64,000 nt of DNA from Glutinoglossum americanum. Taxonomy: Eukaryota; Ascomycota; Geoglossomycetes; Geoglossales; Geoglossaceae. The notes below the pieces were generated by a model. It saw nothing but the letters and a program-made list of their open reading frames with translations. It searched no databases and was not told the DNA's origin. A program made the translations under genes and the position numbers. The stretch covers positions 62,001 to 126,000 of the forward strand of contig JAGHQL010000038.1 of the NCBI GenBank assembly GCA_020080175.1. Direction: 5' to 3'. Positions 11,601 to 24,217 of this stretch are shown piece by piece (within the stretch, counting starts at the first letter, position 1; each line of letters begins with the position of its first letter).

Positions 11601-14600
11601 GGATCTACGGCCTGGCGGGTTCTGGAAAGTCAGTGCTCGCTGGCTACATCATCAGACGTCTGCAGGAAATAAACTCTACAGGCAGCCAAGGGCAGGGGGA
11701 GAGAACAGAGCAACAATCACTCTCCTACTTTTTTTGCGACGACAAAGATTCTCAGAGAAATACTGCTACTGCCTTATTACGCTCAATCCTTTCTCAAATC
11801 CTACCACAAAATGCCAAACTGTTTCGACATGTCGATGCCCGCTTCCTTGAGAATTCTGCCGACTTTATCTTCAATTCCGAGGCAATCTTGGATTGCCTTT
11901 ATCGAATTTTCGGGAAAAGCAGAGGGATTGTGTTCTGGATAGTGATTGACGCTCTGGACGAGCTACAAGAAATAGATCGGGCAGAAGTCCTCGATGGGTT
12001 AAGGAGCATAATCGCTGCTGATCTCGTCGGCCGTGTGAAAGTCATTCTTACCGATCGCCAAGGCCCAAGTGCAGAATATGAGTCGTCGCTCGCTCTAGTG
12101 ATTCAGACTCTCAACTTGGATATTGGCCCAGTGTGGCGGGACGTTGAAATTTCCATTCGTTCGGATGTCCAAGCGTTTTGTGTCGAGCACCGATTCCCTC
12201 AGGGCCTCCGGGGGGCTATCCAATCCGAGTTGATCTCGAGGTCCCAGGGTGTATTCCTTTTAGCTTCTCTGAACTGGGCTAATTTCTCCGATAACGTGAC
12301 ATATTGGAGCCAGGAGGTGGTTAATCGGAGGCTATTGGACCTACGGAAGCTCTCAGCTACCCTTGAGTCTTTGTATTGTAGCCTCCTCCGGAAAATACCC
12401 CAAGATTTTCGACCCCTACTCCGAAGTGCTTTCTCCTGGATCTTGGCCGCGCGGGAATCACTTACTATGAAGGATTTGCAGTACGCCATCTTTATACATC
12501 CATGTTGTGTATCCTACCAGGAAGTATACTGTCTTGGTTTAGATTTCGCTGCTGTGCTACGACGATTCTGCAGCCGTTTTATAAGGGTTGGGGAAGATGG
12601 CTATATTGAATTTTGTCACCAATCTGTGAAGGAATTACTAACGCGAGATATTTCACTAGAGGGAAACCGCGAAATTCTGTGCCAGTACCGTACTTCGCAA
12701 TCAGAACGCGAGTATAAAGTCAGTATTGCCTGCTTGACTTTGCTCCGGTGGAAGGAATTCTCATGCCCCGGCGTGGAGGACAAGATTGCGCCAAAAAAAA
12801 CGTTGCTCTTATGGCCTGACCGGGCCTTTGTTGAAAACAAATTACGAGACTTCCCGCTCTTAAGATATTCTGTCAGAAACTGGTACCGCCATTGCGAAAG
12901 CGTGCGGAATGACCGTCGAGTTGTTAGCCTAATTTCCGAGTATATTCTCTCGCCAAATGGCAACTATTTCCGTCTTCTTGGCGGCCCTTGGATGGTGGAA
13001 ACCAGAGTAAGACGATGGGGGGTTACTCCAGAGCTATTTGAATATATACCTCCCCTGAATGCACTTATTCAGTATGGAGATTTTGCAATTGTGGCGGAAA
13101 CTCTGGTTAAGCTGGGTCACGATATCAACAGGCTGGATTTCGAAGGAATGACACCACTACACTGGGCGCTCATTAGGGGACGTCGAGAAACATTTGCTTT
13201 CCTCATGCGAAGGTCTGATCTTAATCCAAATGCTGGAAGAGAAGGCTGCGACAAGGCGATCCACTCATGTATCGACCAGACGTTCAAACACTTACATCTT
13301 TTTAAAACGCTGTTGGAAGACAAGAGGGTTGATCCCAATTCTGCAGGCCGTGTTGATGCCACTTCTGTAAGGTGCAAAGGAAAACGGGCCCTACACATGG
13401 TTGTGGAGCACATTTGGGCATTTGAGGCCATGCTAGATCCTTTGCTTGGCCGGGAAGACATTGTTTTGAACATAAAGGACGAAAAAGGTGTAACGCCATT
13501 CATAAAGGTGCTGAGCACAGGGCACGGGAAGTCAGCAACACTTAAATTCCTCCAGCAGCCTGTCTCTTCACTAGATATTACAGCCAAGGACCGAAACGGC
13601 ACCAATGCCTTGTCTTTAGCTAGTATTAGAGGTTGGGGGGACGTTGTGCGGCAAATAGCTTTGCGCGACCAGTCCCAAATCTTTTCTGCGGATAATGATG
13701 GAATGAACTCTCTCACGAGGGCTGCCTACTTCGGTCAGAGAGTCATGCTCGAATCCCTTTTAAACGGCATTACCGCTGACCGTGTACATCGCCTTGCCGA
13801 CCTTGGTAGATATAATCTACTGAATCTATGTGCTCAGCAGGATTGGGAAGAGCTCACGAATAGCCTAACAGCTAGATTCGGTCTTGTTAGCCTTGAGCAA
13901 GACGACAAGGGGCGCACATTGCTACACTGGGCTGTGGAATGGGGCTGGAAGTACGGCCATGCAAATCACTCGCGAGAGCAACGCGCAAGAATAAACGTGC
14001 AAGACAAGGATGGAAAGACAGCACTCCATATCGCTGCTGAATGTCGAAATTTCAAAGCGGCCAGGTCCCTTCTGGGCCAGGGTGCCTGTTATACCTTGAA
14101 AGACAAGTTTGGCAAGAACCCCGTTCACGAAGCAGCAGAGTCTGGATCTCGAGCAATTCTAGAACTGTTCCTCAGTGGCCTAGATAGGGAGTTCGGGAAA
14201 GATAATGAGGGCCGTGGTCTCCTACACTTCGTGGCAATGTGGGAGTGTGAAGCTGTTGTGCAGAAATACATTGCTTCCAGACATCCGATAATTGACCTAA
14301 GGGACAAAACGAGACGCACTCCGCTTCACTACGCGGCAATTTTCGGCAATATCGATGCCGCTACCGTCCTTCTCAGACATGGGGCTAGCGTGGGCCCTAG
14401 AGATTTCTTGGGCTGTACGGCGCTGCATCATGCTTTCCAGCAAGGTCACCTAGATATGATCAAACTCCTGCTTAAGCATGGTGCAAACATCCGAGAACGA
14501 GACGGCTTCAGCAGAACCTGTCTTCAGATCAGCATCAGTAGTGGAAGACTTCCCATCGTCGACTTTGTGTTTGAAAAAGGGGCCAACGTCCGGAATCGAG

Positions 14601-15082
14601 ACAAGTGGGGCAAGACTGCTCTGCATCGAGCAGCAGTCTCGGCGAATCCGCGCATAATCCACGAGCTGCTTGAATATGGTGCTGATATCAATTCAAGGGA
14701 CTCATCTGGCTATACTCCGCTACACGTTGCGGTCATGGCGGACAACCGTGTTGCCGTGCAGGCGTTGCTCACTTATAAAATAATCAATCCGTCACTGGAG
14801 GATAACCTTGGTTGCACAAGTCTCGATTGGGCTCTAGCCCGAAGGGAAATGGGGATAGCATCCGATTTGAGGGCTTCCGGAGCGACCAGCACTCCGGACT
14901 ACAAGAAAGCTCTGCGTTTATACGCCAGACCTGTGCCCAAGAAGGAGGAATGGCACGACTGGCCCCTCTACCTAATGAGAAAATCCCAGTCGAATGGCCC
15001 TAGGCCTCAGAGTGCAGGCCCCCTAACCCCCAACCCAACTTCTCTTTACTCCCTGTCGCCCCCCGAAATAACCCGCCCCTGA
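8648..15082 (+). CDS. STAND receptor: N-terminal domain, two tandem serine-hydrolase domains, NACHT, ankyrin repeats
   Basis: Hand-built ten-exon model: 8648-9009, 9063-9288, 9339-9410, 9474-9746, 9807-10129, 10204-10429, 10466-10570, 10809-11102, 11174-11345, 11421-15082. Exons total 5715 nt, or 1904 residues. Order: an N-terminal domain (1-120); hydrolase 1 (about 121-418) with ITGLSS, AHSLGG (Ser212), FGVPNQG and a C-terminal His352; hydrolase 2 (about 419-690) with HGLGG, CHSLGG (Ser521), MGAPHHG and His650; NACHT with P-loop GLAGSGKS (about 748-755) and Walker B ending DALDEL; then about 12-14 ankyrin repeats (about 1257-1850) with TPLH/TALH cores. Esterase-type NACHT-ankyrin proteins are known fungal STAND receptors, where the N-terminal domain is the likely effector. 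The odd points are two hydrolases in one chain, a 36-nt intron at 10430-10465, and a weak donor (GTTGGT) at 9010. It could instead be two genes, but the 10129/10204 junction joins cleanly in phase 2. Confidence 0.75.
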
Positions 15083-16222
15083 CGCCATAAGCCTACCAAA
15101 AAACCCCCCAAACTCGCTATCTGGTGGCGCAAACTATGATCACGCAACCGCCGCCAGCAAAAACAGATACGGCAGCAATATTCTATGCTAATTATGTATG
15201 TGTCAAATCGATTATCCCACCCCTAAGACAAGTTACTTAGACTCCTCCCGGTCTAGATACCCCAAATGCGGGCCCCCGGCCTCACCACCAGACCGAGAGC
15301 GACATGCCCAGCCGTCACTCAGAAAACACTTCTCGGCAAACCGCTCCAACCCACTTCCCACGCACAAGGCAGTGAACAGACCCGCGACGGACCGGATCTA
15401 CATATCACCCAAGATATCCGCGGCCATGCCTGCAAAGATACGAAATAATTCTGCGGTTATACTGGAGAAATCTCCGACCACTTACCCTCTCTACAACAGA
15501 AAAACGCCCAAGTCGGACTAATTTCGCCGGTACCTATCTACAAACCTTACCACTAGAATGCGCTTAAAATCTCTCGGAAAATAAGGTGTTAGCTGAGGCG
15601 CCTTCCTATATATTACATGGGTGGGGGTCCGCACGTATAGTCAAGCTGTGCCCTCTGGGAGTTGGTATTGCTTTTTACCTCCTAACTTTCCTAAATGTGG
15701 TATTGCTTAACTGGGGAGGTTGGGTGGGTTCAGAGACCATTCTCTTGAGAATGTAAAAACTGTCTAAGGCGGGCCTTTAACAGGTAGTGAGTTGAGGATA
15801 GAAATTCAACTAATTTAATCTCCTACGTGAGGATTTTGAGTTTCTGGAAGCACTTTCCCCTGTGATTAGTTAGTTGCAAAGCCGAGATGGAGAAAGAGGT
15901 TCGTTGGGGCCGTCTCGGTGTCGTTTATTAGCACTAAGTTACTGTAGCGAACAATTTTGATTCACTGGTTCCTGGCTAGACCTTTCACAAGGGCCCCACT
16001 ATGCTTCGCCGATCGTGGCTGTGTCTTCTAACACTTACTACATTCGATGCTCTTTTTCTGTTGTGTTGAAGGCTAATTCCATTGATTGTGGCGTTGCTAT
16101 CCCATAGCACTCACTTCGTTCCATATGACTCCGTTCCGTTATGAGTGACATGACGTGGCATGGCGGATGTGGCGAAGCAACCAACCTACTACGTTTGCGT
16201 ATGCGTGAGGCTGACAAGTTGA
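15083..16222. other. Intergenic, nothing recognised
   Basis: A proline/serine-rich open frame at 15198-15521 has no family features and may be 3' flank of the receptor gene. Confidence 0.5.
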
Positions 16223-16228
16223 TATAAA
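16223..16228 (+). promoter_or_regulatory. TATA-like box of the CorA-like gene
   Basis: TATAAA lies 81 bases before the ATG at 16309, followed by a pyrimidine-rich leader. It supports 16309 as the start of the next gene. Confidence 0.45.
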
Positions 16229-16308
16229 CCCGGGCCACCCCACACTTTCGCTTTCCAGTTTACAGGGTCTAGATCGCCAACGTTCATCCTACAAACTTTA
16301 ACCTCTTT

Positions 16309-18002
16309 ATGGCGTCGTCGAGACCATCGCTCTCGGGAACCCAATCACCCAACGAATTCGACAATGGTAGTATCAACCCTTACTGGAATGACAGGGGAAT
16401 TTACCCAGACTCTGCGTCGCGCACAGCCGAGTCGCGACCCGAGTTGGAATACGATGTGCTACATTGCAAGCGGCAACCTGGGGTGCGTGGTCGTGAGTAT
16501 GCTTCTGGTTGCGAGATATGCTTAGTGTTCTTAGGGCTTGGTCGAAATCCATTCCCGTGACGCCTTGGATGACGAAACCATTGTCGGAGCAATGGGGAAG
16601 TGCGATTGTGTAACGGCACATTTGAAAATGATGTCAGCGGCCTCTCCTCCCTCGGGCCAAGTGTAAATGATCAATTAGCTAATAGCATGCTCCAGCCGCT
16701 GCGAGAAAAAGCACTCATCGGCCACAGTTCCCTTCCAGGCAGACCAGCTCTCTTCAATCTGCAAAGGAGACCTTGATATCCTCAAGTTTAAGAACGGTAT
16801 TGCCAACCCAGGGTTTTCAGCGGTAATATGTACAAAAAACCATGTTCTCGGTCAGTGAAGCGTTATCGAATGGTGTTTAGGGTACCGCTGATGTTTGATC
16901 CAGGGTACCAACTGATTTTCCCAAGCCTCTATAAGGGACATATGGCTTTCACATTCTTGTTCCGTCAACACGACTGTCCTGGCCAGACTGATGGGGTTCT
17001 GATAGGTCTTGGACGAGAAAAATTACAGCTGATCTTGGCCGATCTCTTGTCGTCTCCCCTTACTGCACTTGAGGATTACAGTACGGACACCGTCATTCAC
17101 CCAGTCTCGTTCTTCGGATCCCTCCTAAAGATACTCTCCAATGAAGATGCTGAGAAAATCCACGAAAAAGTGGAAGTTCTGAAGGGGCTGGAAGAACAGA
17201 TATCTTCCAAACCCATTTCCAAACTCGGCAAGATAAGTGTTCAACTGAATGACCTTCGCTCGGGTCTTTCAACGTTGCGGACCGTCACCGACTTGATGCT
17301 CGCTTTCGTCAAAGACCTCGAAAACTCGGAGATTATCAACGATGGGAATGAAGTGCTCAAACTTGCTGATTTCCCAAAACGCGATGGACGGTGGTCTCGT
17401 CTCAATGACCAACTCCATCGCACAATGGACAATCTAAGGGAGGTGAAGCAGTATTGCCAGAGCTACAAACTTAACCTACAGTGTTTGCAGCAGAGCATCG
17501 ACATCAGTATAGCTGTTATCAGTAATCTGATGACACAGAACAACACCAAATGGAATAGGCGCGTTGCAGAAGCAACGAGGCGCGACAGCTCAGCTATGAA
17601 GGTCATCGCTCTTTTAGGATTACTATTCCTTCCCGGCACATTCATGTCTGTGGGTATACCTCTGTCTCTTAACCATCCCCTTTTTCTCTCTTCAGCTGGT
17701 AGCTGATCAGCTCTACCGTCTACTCTATTTTTTTTCCCGCGAAACTTACATTTAACGATGCGCTAATACATAGCCAGGCCTTATTCGCCATGCCCCTCTT
17801 CAACTGGGATAACTGGCCAAACCCTTCGACTACTAGAGGCTCAGTTATGAAAGCCGGATTTTGGGTCTATTGGGCCATCACGATTCCCATAACCGTCTCC
17901 CTCATCCTCTGTTTCAGTATTTATGTCAAGCACCAGGAGAGGGGGGATTGGAAGGATGATGAAGAAGTGGGCTTTATTGAAGGAAAATCACCAGAGGGTT
18001 AG
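16309..18002 (+). CDS. CorA-like divalent-cation transporter-fold membrane protein
   Basis: The C-terminal part is clear: exon 16828(or earlier)-17649, a 128-nt phase-0 intron (17650-17777, acceptor after a CTAAT branch site), and exon 17778-18002. Around the junction the protein reads GTFMS then ALFAMPLFNW, the hallmark between the two terminal helices of fungal CorA-like proteins. It is preceded by a long coiled helical stalk with the conserved RRDSSAMK segment and followed by a second helix (about 20 residues, WVYWAITIP...). The family forms pentameric channels; many fungal members have lost the GMN selectivity motif, and none is seen here. The N-terminus probably begins at ATG 16309, downstream of a TATA box, but 16560-16828 cannot be joined without frame changes, although IC-K-GDLDILKF-like coding is visible at 16740-16830. 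The N-terminal exons may be damaged or misread. Confidence 0.65.
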
Positions 18003-19666
18003 TGCTAATGCTGTATACCATACTACTACAGTATTTTACATGGGGAAACCGACCAACACAACACCAAGTTGACCAGGTAAAATTCTACTTCTTCGTGAAT
18101 GGGTGCAGTTTACTAAGCATGAGATAATCCCAGAAGATCTTAGCCCCCACATGTTTGTTAGAAGACATGGGTGGGCCCCGTTGGCGCGGCAAGGCGTTGT
18201 TAGCAGGTGTATAATTATTGAGATCTAGGAAACGTTTATTCTTAAAAGAGTGCTGATGGAGCTTTACGAGTTGAGGCGGCAACATGGCTTAACTTAATAC
18301 AAGCTAATTTGGGGCACACAATTTACGCTTATAGGCCAAAATCCTTGGGCGTTCGACAACCGAACTAAATCAATTAGTGATAGTTGCCGCTTTAACGCAT
18401 CTTCCTAACTCAGGCACTGCCCCCGCTGCGGGTTTAGAGCGGCGAAAATCAATGAGCGGGCTACCACTTCGCTCAAGCTTTCCGTAGGACTCCCTGCGTA
18501 GCTACAAACCCTGTTTGTTGGTTCTATGGACTCTCAGGCGAGCGCCAGATCTTTCTTCCCAGCCGATAAGAGGAAAAGAACTTAAGGGTCAGCGGACGGT
18601 CGAGTTCTAGTTCGCTTTAAGACGACCATGTTCCTCGGATGAAGGAATGTTTCTGCAGATAATTTTTGGATAGCTAAAATCTAACTCAGCGTGTAAATTA
18701 CATAAATAAAGTATCTCCCTTACTCTACTTTAAAATTCAATTGCCAGTTATGGTGGGATACCCCTGTGTTCGAGTTCAATCCACACAGACCACCTTGCTC
18801 TGTGTCATACAAGGATAACCTTAATCCTACTACATATAACATATCACGAACAGGGGCTTAATTGGTGCAAATTTTCTGGGTTAGTCTTTTATACTCCTAA
18901 AGTATTAGGAACCCATAAAAGGGGGTTAGCGAGTTTGTTGGAGCCGAATGGACCAGAGCTTCACATCTGTGTAGGACGAGTGAAAGAGAGGACCAGCTCA
19001 GCGAGTTCTTACATAGATATATTGCTCCCAGGGGCTTTGCCGGGATATGGGCGGCTTCGCTACGGGAAAGAAGATCACGAAATCCCCTCAACTGGGAGAA
19101 GCGCGATTTTGTACGGGGAAGGATGAATTAGGAAGAACTATCCAATTCGGTACCCGAAATATTCCTGGGTAAAAACTCATAGCCAACCAACAGCTGAGAA
19201 CTAAAAAATTTAGCCCACATTGGCCAACCGGCGAAGTTTCTCTTGCTACTACTCGCCACTATTCGATAGCTACTTCAAAAAACAAACAAACGAGCCCCGT
19301 TGGTCGCTGAACAGCCGCCATCCTCCCTATATAACATCCTCACTATCGCCTCCCAAGAATATTACTATTTCCCGTCCGTAATAACTCCCCACCAACGACT
19401 CTGTTCGCGCACGTAGCAATATGGGTTAAGATAATATCCAAGCACGTGTTTTTCAAAAAGGATGTCTTCATTCGTGCCGCAGAACGTTATATTTTTCTCT
19501 TTACCGGGCCTGCATTCCTGTGGCCTATCAAATTTCATCTTCCAGCAGTCATCCGTCTCAATTATAGTCCTATATTTAGAGAGTAGAGCCAGGAGCTAGC
19601 TGCAAGGTGCAAAATCTATTATTTTGTATGGCTGCTTTAGAAAAGGTATTCTACTTTGACAGGTAG
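18003..19666. other. Intergenic, AT-rich
   Basis: No gene, repeat or RNA gene recognised. A sequence resembling a tRNA B box near 18769 lacks a matching A box. Confidence 0.5.
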
Positions 19667-21742
19667 TTATGTTTGTGGTAGCATTAGATTAACAATCCTT
19701 TTTTTCTCTTCGTTAAACTGGTAGAGTTGCTCGACAAGCTCGCCTTCTTTCATCAGAGCCTCCGTTGGCTTTCCATTGAAGTTAGGTCTCTTCGCAAGCG
19801 TGTCAATCACGTCCATCACGTCGCTATTATGCAGAATCCCGGCCATGCTGAGTAAGCCGACCGGCTTTTCGTATAGCATGGACTCTTGACGTGCATAGAA
19901 GAAGAGAGAGATGTTCAGGATGGCAACCGCGGCAAGTACACCTAAGACGATATACGCTACCAGCGATACCACAATCAGCCGCGTCTCTTCCGCCGAGTGG
20001 ATACCGGTACCATTTAGTGGGGAGCTTGCTAGCCTAAAAAGGGCTGTGCTAGCGAAGACTGCGAATGTGGTGGCAAACAGCGTGTGCGAGGCATTTATTA
20101 CGGCCTCCGGAACCAGAGGCGAGGCCGGATTCTCCTTACTGGCAATTTTGTAGACGTATCGGCCAAATTCTGTGTCACTAATACGATTCAGTGGATCGAA
20201 GCATCCGGGGTCTTGGATTCCTTTTTCGAAGAACCTCCACAAAGCGTCTGGCCTAAATTGTGACGCATTCGACGGATGTGGAGTAAAAACTCCCGAGAAA
20301 GGCGATAACATGGGGTCAGTTACCGTGACCAACTTGCCTGAAGTGATCCAATAGGAAGGTGTGCATGAGATCAAGCTAAAGTTTGTCATTCCAGCTGATG
20401 CGTTCGTATACTGCCCCGTTAAAATGCTGAAGCGACTCCAACCTACATCGGAAGCACACGATAGGGTCGGCCAGACCTTCAGGAAAGTAGTTGGGTGCTC
20501 AGAGTTAAGTTCGAGGTTGACAAAACTTGATATTTGGCAACCGCGATCGTCTGCGGTTATTTGGATTGACAAAGCTGGGATGCCGGTCTCGCCTGGTGTG
20601 AGAATAGTCTTGTGGTACTGTGACTCTGGAATGTATATGCAGCCGCTCTGTGCCGAATAGGCTGTAGTTTCTAGCGTTACGCTGCCATTCCCGACCTTTA
20701 TCGACGGATCGAATTTCGCAAAGGCATATCCGCTGTCCGTCCATGGCGGCTGGCGTGCATCCAAGAGGCGCATTGCGGCAGCAGAGTCCATTAATAGACG
20801 CAAGTCTGGGGAGTTAGGGTACGGTTCCAGAATATCTGAGTTGAAGGAAGTTTTAAAAGATAGTGGGAGTATGGTATTCGAGGCGAATGAAACGGTTGTG
20901 AAAAGAAAGGATGTGAGTGGTACGACAAGAAGAACCAGGACCACCGAGAAGAACATGCATGCGGCTAGTAAGAAGTGTTTGTTCCGTAAAGCTACAAACC
21001 AGCCGTAAAGGAGAGGCTCGGCCTTATAATCCACCATGAGAGTAGTCTGTAGAGACCGTCCGCCCCTTTTTTTCAAGTCAATGTACGGCTGTCTGTCAGC
21101 GAAAGCGGTAACTGCCGACTCCCACATCGTTCGGTATACTGTCATGATAAAGGCCGGGAGTGCAGTATACACAATGCCTTGCAGCCAGATAGCTTTTTCC
21201 AATGCCGGATTGCGAGCTAAAAATGCCGGGGGTTTGCTCAGCCGGGCAAACCCAGAGTTGCGTCTGGAAACAGTGTCAAGGGTAGCAACAACCCCGATAA
21301 GTGATACGACGATGAATAGCAGAAACGATAACCAGGGCCATCTTATCTTCCAGGACTTCCATTCTTCCCAAGGCTTCTGGGGCGGAGGTGCTCCCACCGG
21401 TCTCATCTCAATGTCCGCAACTGCTGGTTGATCTACCGCTGGTTGGCTCGTCGTTTGCCGACTTGCTACCGGCCGCTGAGGCGCGGCTGGTGGCGTGGTT
21501 GGTGGAGGCTCAGTGTGGGGAGGACTAGTTGGCGCTGTTGGCCGTCGTATTGGCGCCACCAGTGGTGTAGAACTTGCGAGTGACGACCTGGAGCTATTAG
21601 CATCGCTACTGGTAGGATTGATCGCCCGGTATTGCGGATATGTGTTGCCTGATGGTCGCAGCGGGGTACTGGCGGAAGGCGGCGCATCAGCTCTCCGGGT
21701 GGAACCATTTCGCCTCGGTTCATTAGGGCTATTGCTGGCCAT
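19667..21742 (-). CDS. DUF3433-like multi-pass membrane protein
   Basis: Single-exon frame of 691 residues from the ATG at 21742; an upstream in-frame ATG at 21928 would add 62 residues of unremarkable sequence, so the internal start is preferred. The first 130 residues are Ser/Pro/Thr-rich and disordered. Membrane segments follow at the W-rich KIRWPWLSFLL stretch and the next two hydrophobic blocks. A large loop of about 300 residues then carries several N-glycosylation sequons (NGS, NAS, NFS) and scattered cysteines, and a last helix precedes a cytosolic C-terminal tail. This layout matches fungal DUF3433 proteins, whose function is unknown. It is transcribed away from the secreted cysteine-rich gene at 22019, with a shared 276-bp upstream region, so the two may be co-regulated. 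Family assignment is by layout, not by search. Confidence 0.75.
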   Translation of the reverse strand: MASNSPNEPRRNGSTRRADAPPSASTPLRPSGNTYPQYRAINPTSSDANSSRSSLASSTPLVAPIRRPTAPTSPPHTEPPPTTPPAAPQRPVASRQTTSQPAVDQPAVADIEMRPVGAPPPQKPWEEWKSWKIRWPWLSFLLFIVVSLIGVVATLDTVSRRNSGFARLSKPPAFLARNPALEKAIWLQGIVYTALPAFIMTVYRTMWESAVTAFADRQPYIDLKKRGGRSLQTTLMVDYKAEPLLYGWFVALRNKHFLLAACMFFSVVLVLLVVPLTSFLFTTVSFASNTILPLSFKTSFNSDILEPYPNSPDLRLLMDSAAAMRLLDARQPPWTDSGYAFAKFDPSIKVGNGSVTLETTAYSAQSGCIYIPESQYHKTILTPGETGIPALSIQITADDRGCQISSFVNLELNSEHPTTFLKVWPTLSCASDVGWSRFSILTGQYTNASAGMTNFSLISCTPSYWITSGKLVTVTDPMLSPFSGVFTPHPSNASQFRPDALWRFFEKGIQDPGCFDPLNRISDTEFGRYVYKIASKENPASPLVPEAVINASHTLFATTFAVFASTALFRLASSPLNGTGIHSAEETRLIVVSLVAYIVLGVLAAVAILNISLFFYARQESMLYEKPVGLLSMAGILHNSDVMDVIDTLAKRPNFNGKPTEALMKEGELVEQLYQFNEEKKRIVNLMLPQT

Positions 21743-22018
21743 CTTTGTAAATGATGAGGAGTATGACAACTTGTGGAGACAGTGTCCCGGAGTAGCAGCA
21801 TGTCTAGGCAGGTCAGAGAAGAGCCTTGTTAAACTCTGTATTTTTATCTCGCCTTGGCAGGAAATGATTGACGCTAAGAGCGATGTTTTGTTTATAATTG
21901 GCTGTAAGGGCGCCACAGTCTTGGCCATTTGCGGGGACTACCTACAGTGTAGCCTTCTTCATCTCCAAACCCTCCCCAACCAGGCGACCGAGAACTGTTC
22001 TCACTCAAGACTCTAACG

Positions 22019-23036
22019 ATGACTCTTCGTGTGTATCTCTTGCTTCTGGCCACTATCTATGCCGTCTCAAAGGCAGGCTTCGTCCCTCCGGCAGAGTGGT
22101 GCCTCCCAAGCGCCCATCTAAAGGAGCTGTCAGGATGCATTGCTATGACCGACAAAGAAGATGAATGTGGGGGAAAAGCTTCAGACAAGGAGAAGCTCGA
22201 TTGCTATTGTACTCAGGAGATGCTCTCCTCATTTTACGAGTAAGTCGCCTTTCCTCATACATAAGCCTCGTCTGGGCCTAGAGATGAATAGATACACCGA
22301 TGACTGCCGAGACATCAGCTAAGCCCTGGAAAGAGAGGATAACTGACCTCTATGCTTAGCTGCGAAAGTGACGTAAGGCGATGCCTCGAAACCCACATGT
22401 TCGACCCTCAGTTTGACGATAAAATCAGGCGATGGCACTCGACATGCGACCAACGCATCAGCTCTTCTGTGACCACACCTGGCGTACCCACAATCACATC
22501 GACATACGATTTCCAGGCCTGCAGCCGACTGCACCGAAGCTGCCTTAGCGGCGATTATGAGACGAACAAGTGCTCCCACAGATACATGCCTACGTCTAGC
22601 CTGTCATACGCATCATGCGTATGTCAGCCGCCAGTGTACTCGCTCTTCTCCGAGTGCCAGTATAACGGGAATATATCGTGTAAGCGAACGACTGCCGCTG
22701 AATCAAATATCTTGGGGTACTCTATTTGCTCATATTTTTGGTCCGGCTCGGTGCGTTAACCCCTCCGGATCGGAAGTTTTTTTCAAGGCCTAGCTAACTC
22801 GATATCTGCAGGAAACTCTTCCATCTATCGACCTCACCTCTTTCTTAGGCATAACCGAGACGGACGAGGGGTCTCATGTACAGTCGTCACAAAGCGCAAC
22901 AGATATACCCGGTGTGGATGGCGACCCATGGACTACAGGGATTAAGCCCGCTCCTGCTGGTACAACTGCAACTGCAGCGCAAACGGCGAGAGACCAGGCC
23001 GGTGATAGCGGCCCGCTCATGGGGGAGTTGAGATGA
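22019..23036 (+). CDS. Secreted cysteine-rich protein (three exons)
   Basis: Exons 22019-22239, 22360-22750 and 22812-23036 sum to 837 nt, giving 278 residues. Introns: GTAAGT to CTTAG (120 nt, phase 2) and GTGCGT to CTGCAG (61 nt, phase 0). Residues 1-18 form a signal peptide (LLLLATIYAVSKA, likely cut before GF). The mature part has 16 cysteines, including a DCYC pair, a C-x6-C and WH-x2-C, which is typical of secreted fungal cysteine-rich proteins. The last exon is Ser/Thr/Ala-rich without a hydrophobic C-terminal anchor, so it is probably released or wall-associated rather than GPI-anchored. It lies head to head with the DUF3433-like gene. Function is not known; effector-like or adhesive roles are possible. 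Confidence 0.75.
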
Positions 23037-24217
23037 GCTGCGAGATAGCACCTATGATTTTATTAGACAATGTTGGCGTAAGGTGCTCTTTGATTTATTT
23101 TCTGTCTGACTGCCAGTCGTTGGGGGGGTATTTGGGCGGTAGGAAATCTGTATCTCGTGCAATGCGTCCGTATTAGTTCTGTTATCAAGAACTATTGCCA
23201 TGTGCTAATTCGTCATGAAAACATGCGAAGGTAACCGCCTCGTGAAATTGTTTATGACGATCCATCAGTCCGCCCAATGAAGTGAAGTGACATTTAAGCC
23301 TGCGGGTCCCTTGACCCCACTTACGCAAAAGCAGTCAACTAGCATGCCTATATTCCCGGTTCTGCAACTCCCATCCCACCTACACTACCTGAATGCCTAA
23401 TCTCTAGAGCATTGACGCTATAGATCACTATTGTTGATGCTCGGTTTTGGAACGAGCATCCCAGTGCCAGGATAGGCGCAAGCACACAAGCATGCCTATT
23501 ATGGCTTCTGATGCGCAGATCAGTAGCTCAGGCGGGGAGATATTGCATGCATTGCTATAATCTAATCAACTCAACTCTATCCTACAAGCCTTCGTACTGC
23601 TGCTCATAAAACGACAGTCAACGTTCCTTCGTCTCGTTTCCTAGCCAAACCGCTATGCCTTTAACCACTAATGCAAAAGCCGGGGACAAAAACAATGCAT
23701 TATTAGAAACTGCCACTTTTTTTCCTGAGCCTCGTAAGTAAATGTATCCACTCAACCTTGCATCATTCCCCCAAATATTGGCGTGTATATACGTAGAACT
23801 ATGCTTTCGCTCGCGGACCCAGCTGGCACCGCTTTAGATGGTGATCCGTCGAGGCCTGGCGACAAACTGCGTACTTTACCATTTCATCCTTCACACTTGC
23901 GCCAGATATAAACGGCCCTTAATATGAGACATCATAAGAAGATTGGTTACCCATCCCTCCAACAGCTACTAAAGCGAATTGTTATAAGCCAATAGTGCTT
24001 AGAATTAATCTTGCTAATGAGAGGCAAAATAGAGAAGGAATCTGGGTTTCTTCCGGGGTATTGAAGAAGCGAGAGAATTTTGTTAGACAAGAAACTAAAT
24101 ATTTCCAGTAGAAAATCCATCACCTATGGATCTCACCCCCCACCCTTATTAGCCGTAATGTACTCGAAAATATAGGGACTGTGTTGAAATAGGCCAAAAA
24201 ACGCGGGGACCCAATTC
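23037..24217. other. Intergenic, nothing recognised
   Basis: 3' flank of the secreted protein gene and of the convergent membrane protein gene. No repeat or RNA gene recognised. Confidence 0.5.

Noticed and set aside
18755-18800. Possible tRNA 3' half (GAGTTCAATCC)
   Set aside because: No matching A box or acceptor stem.
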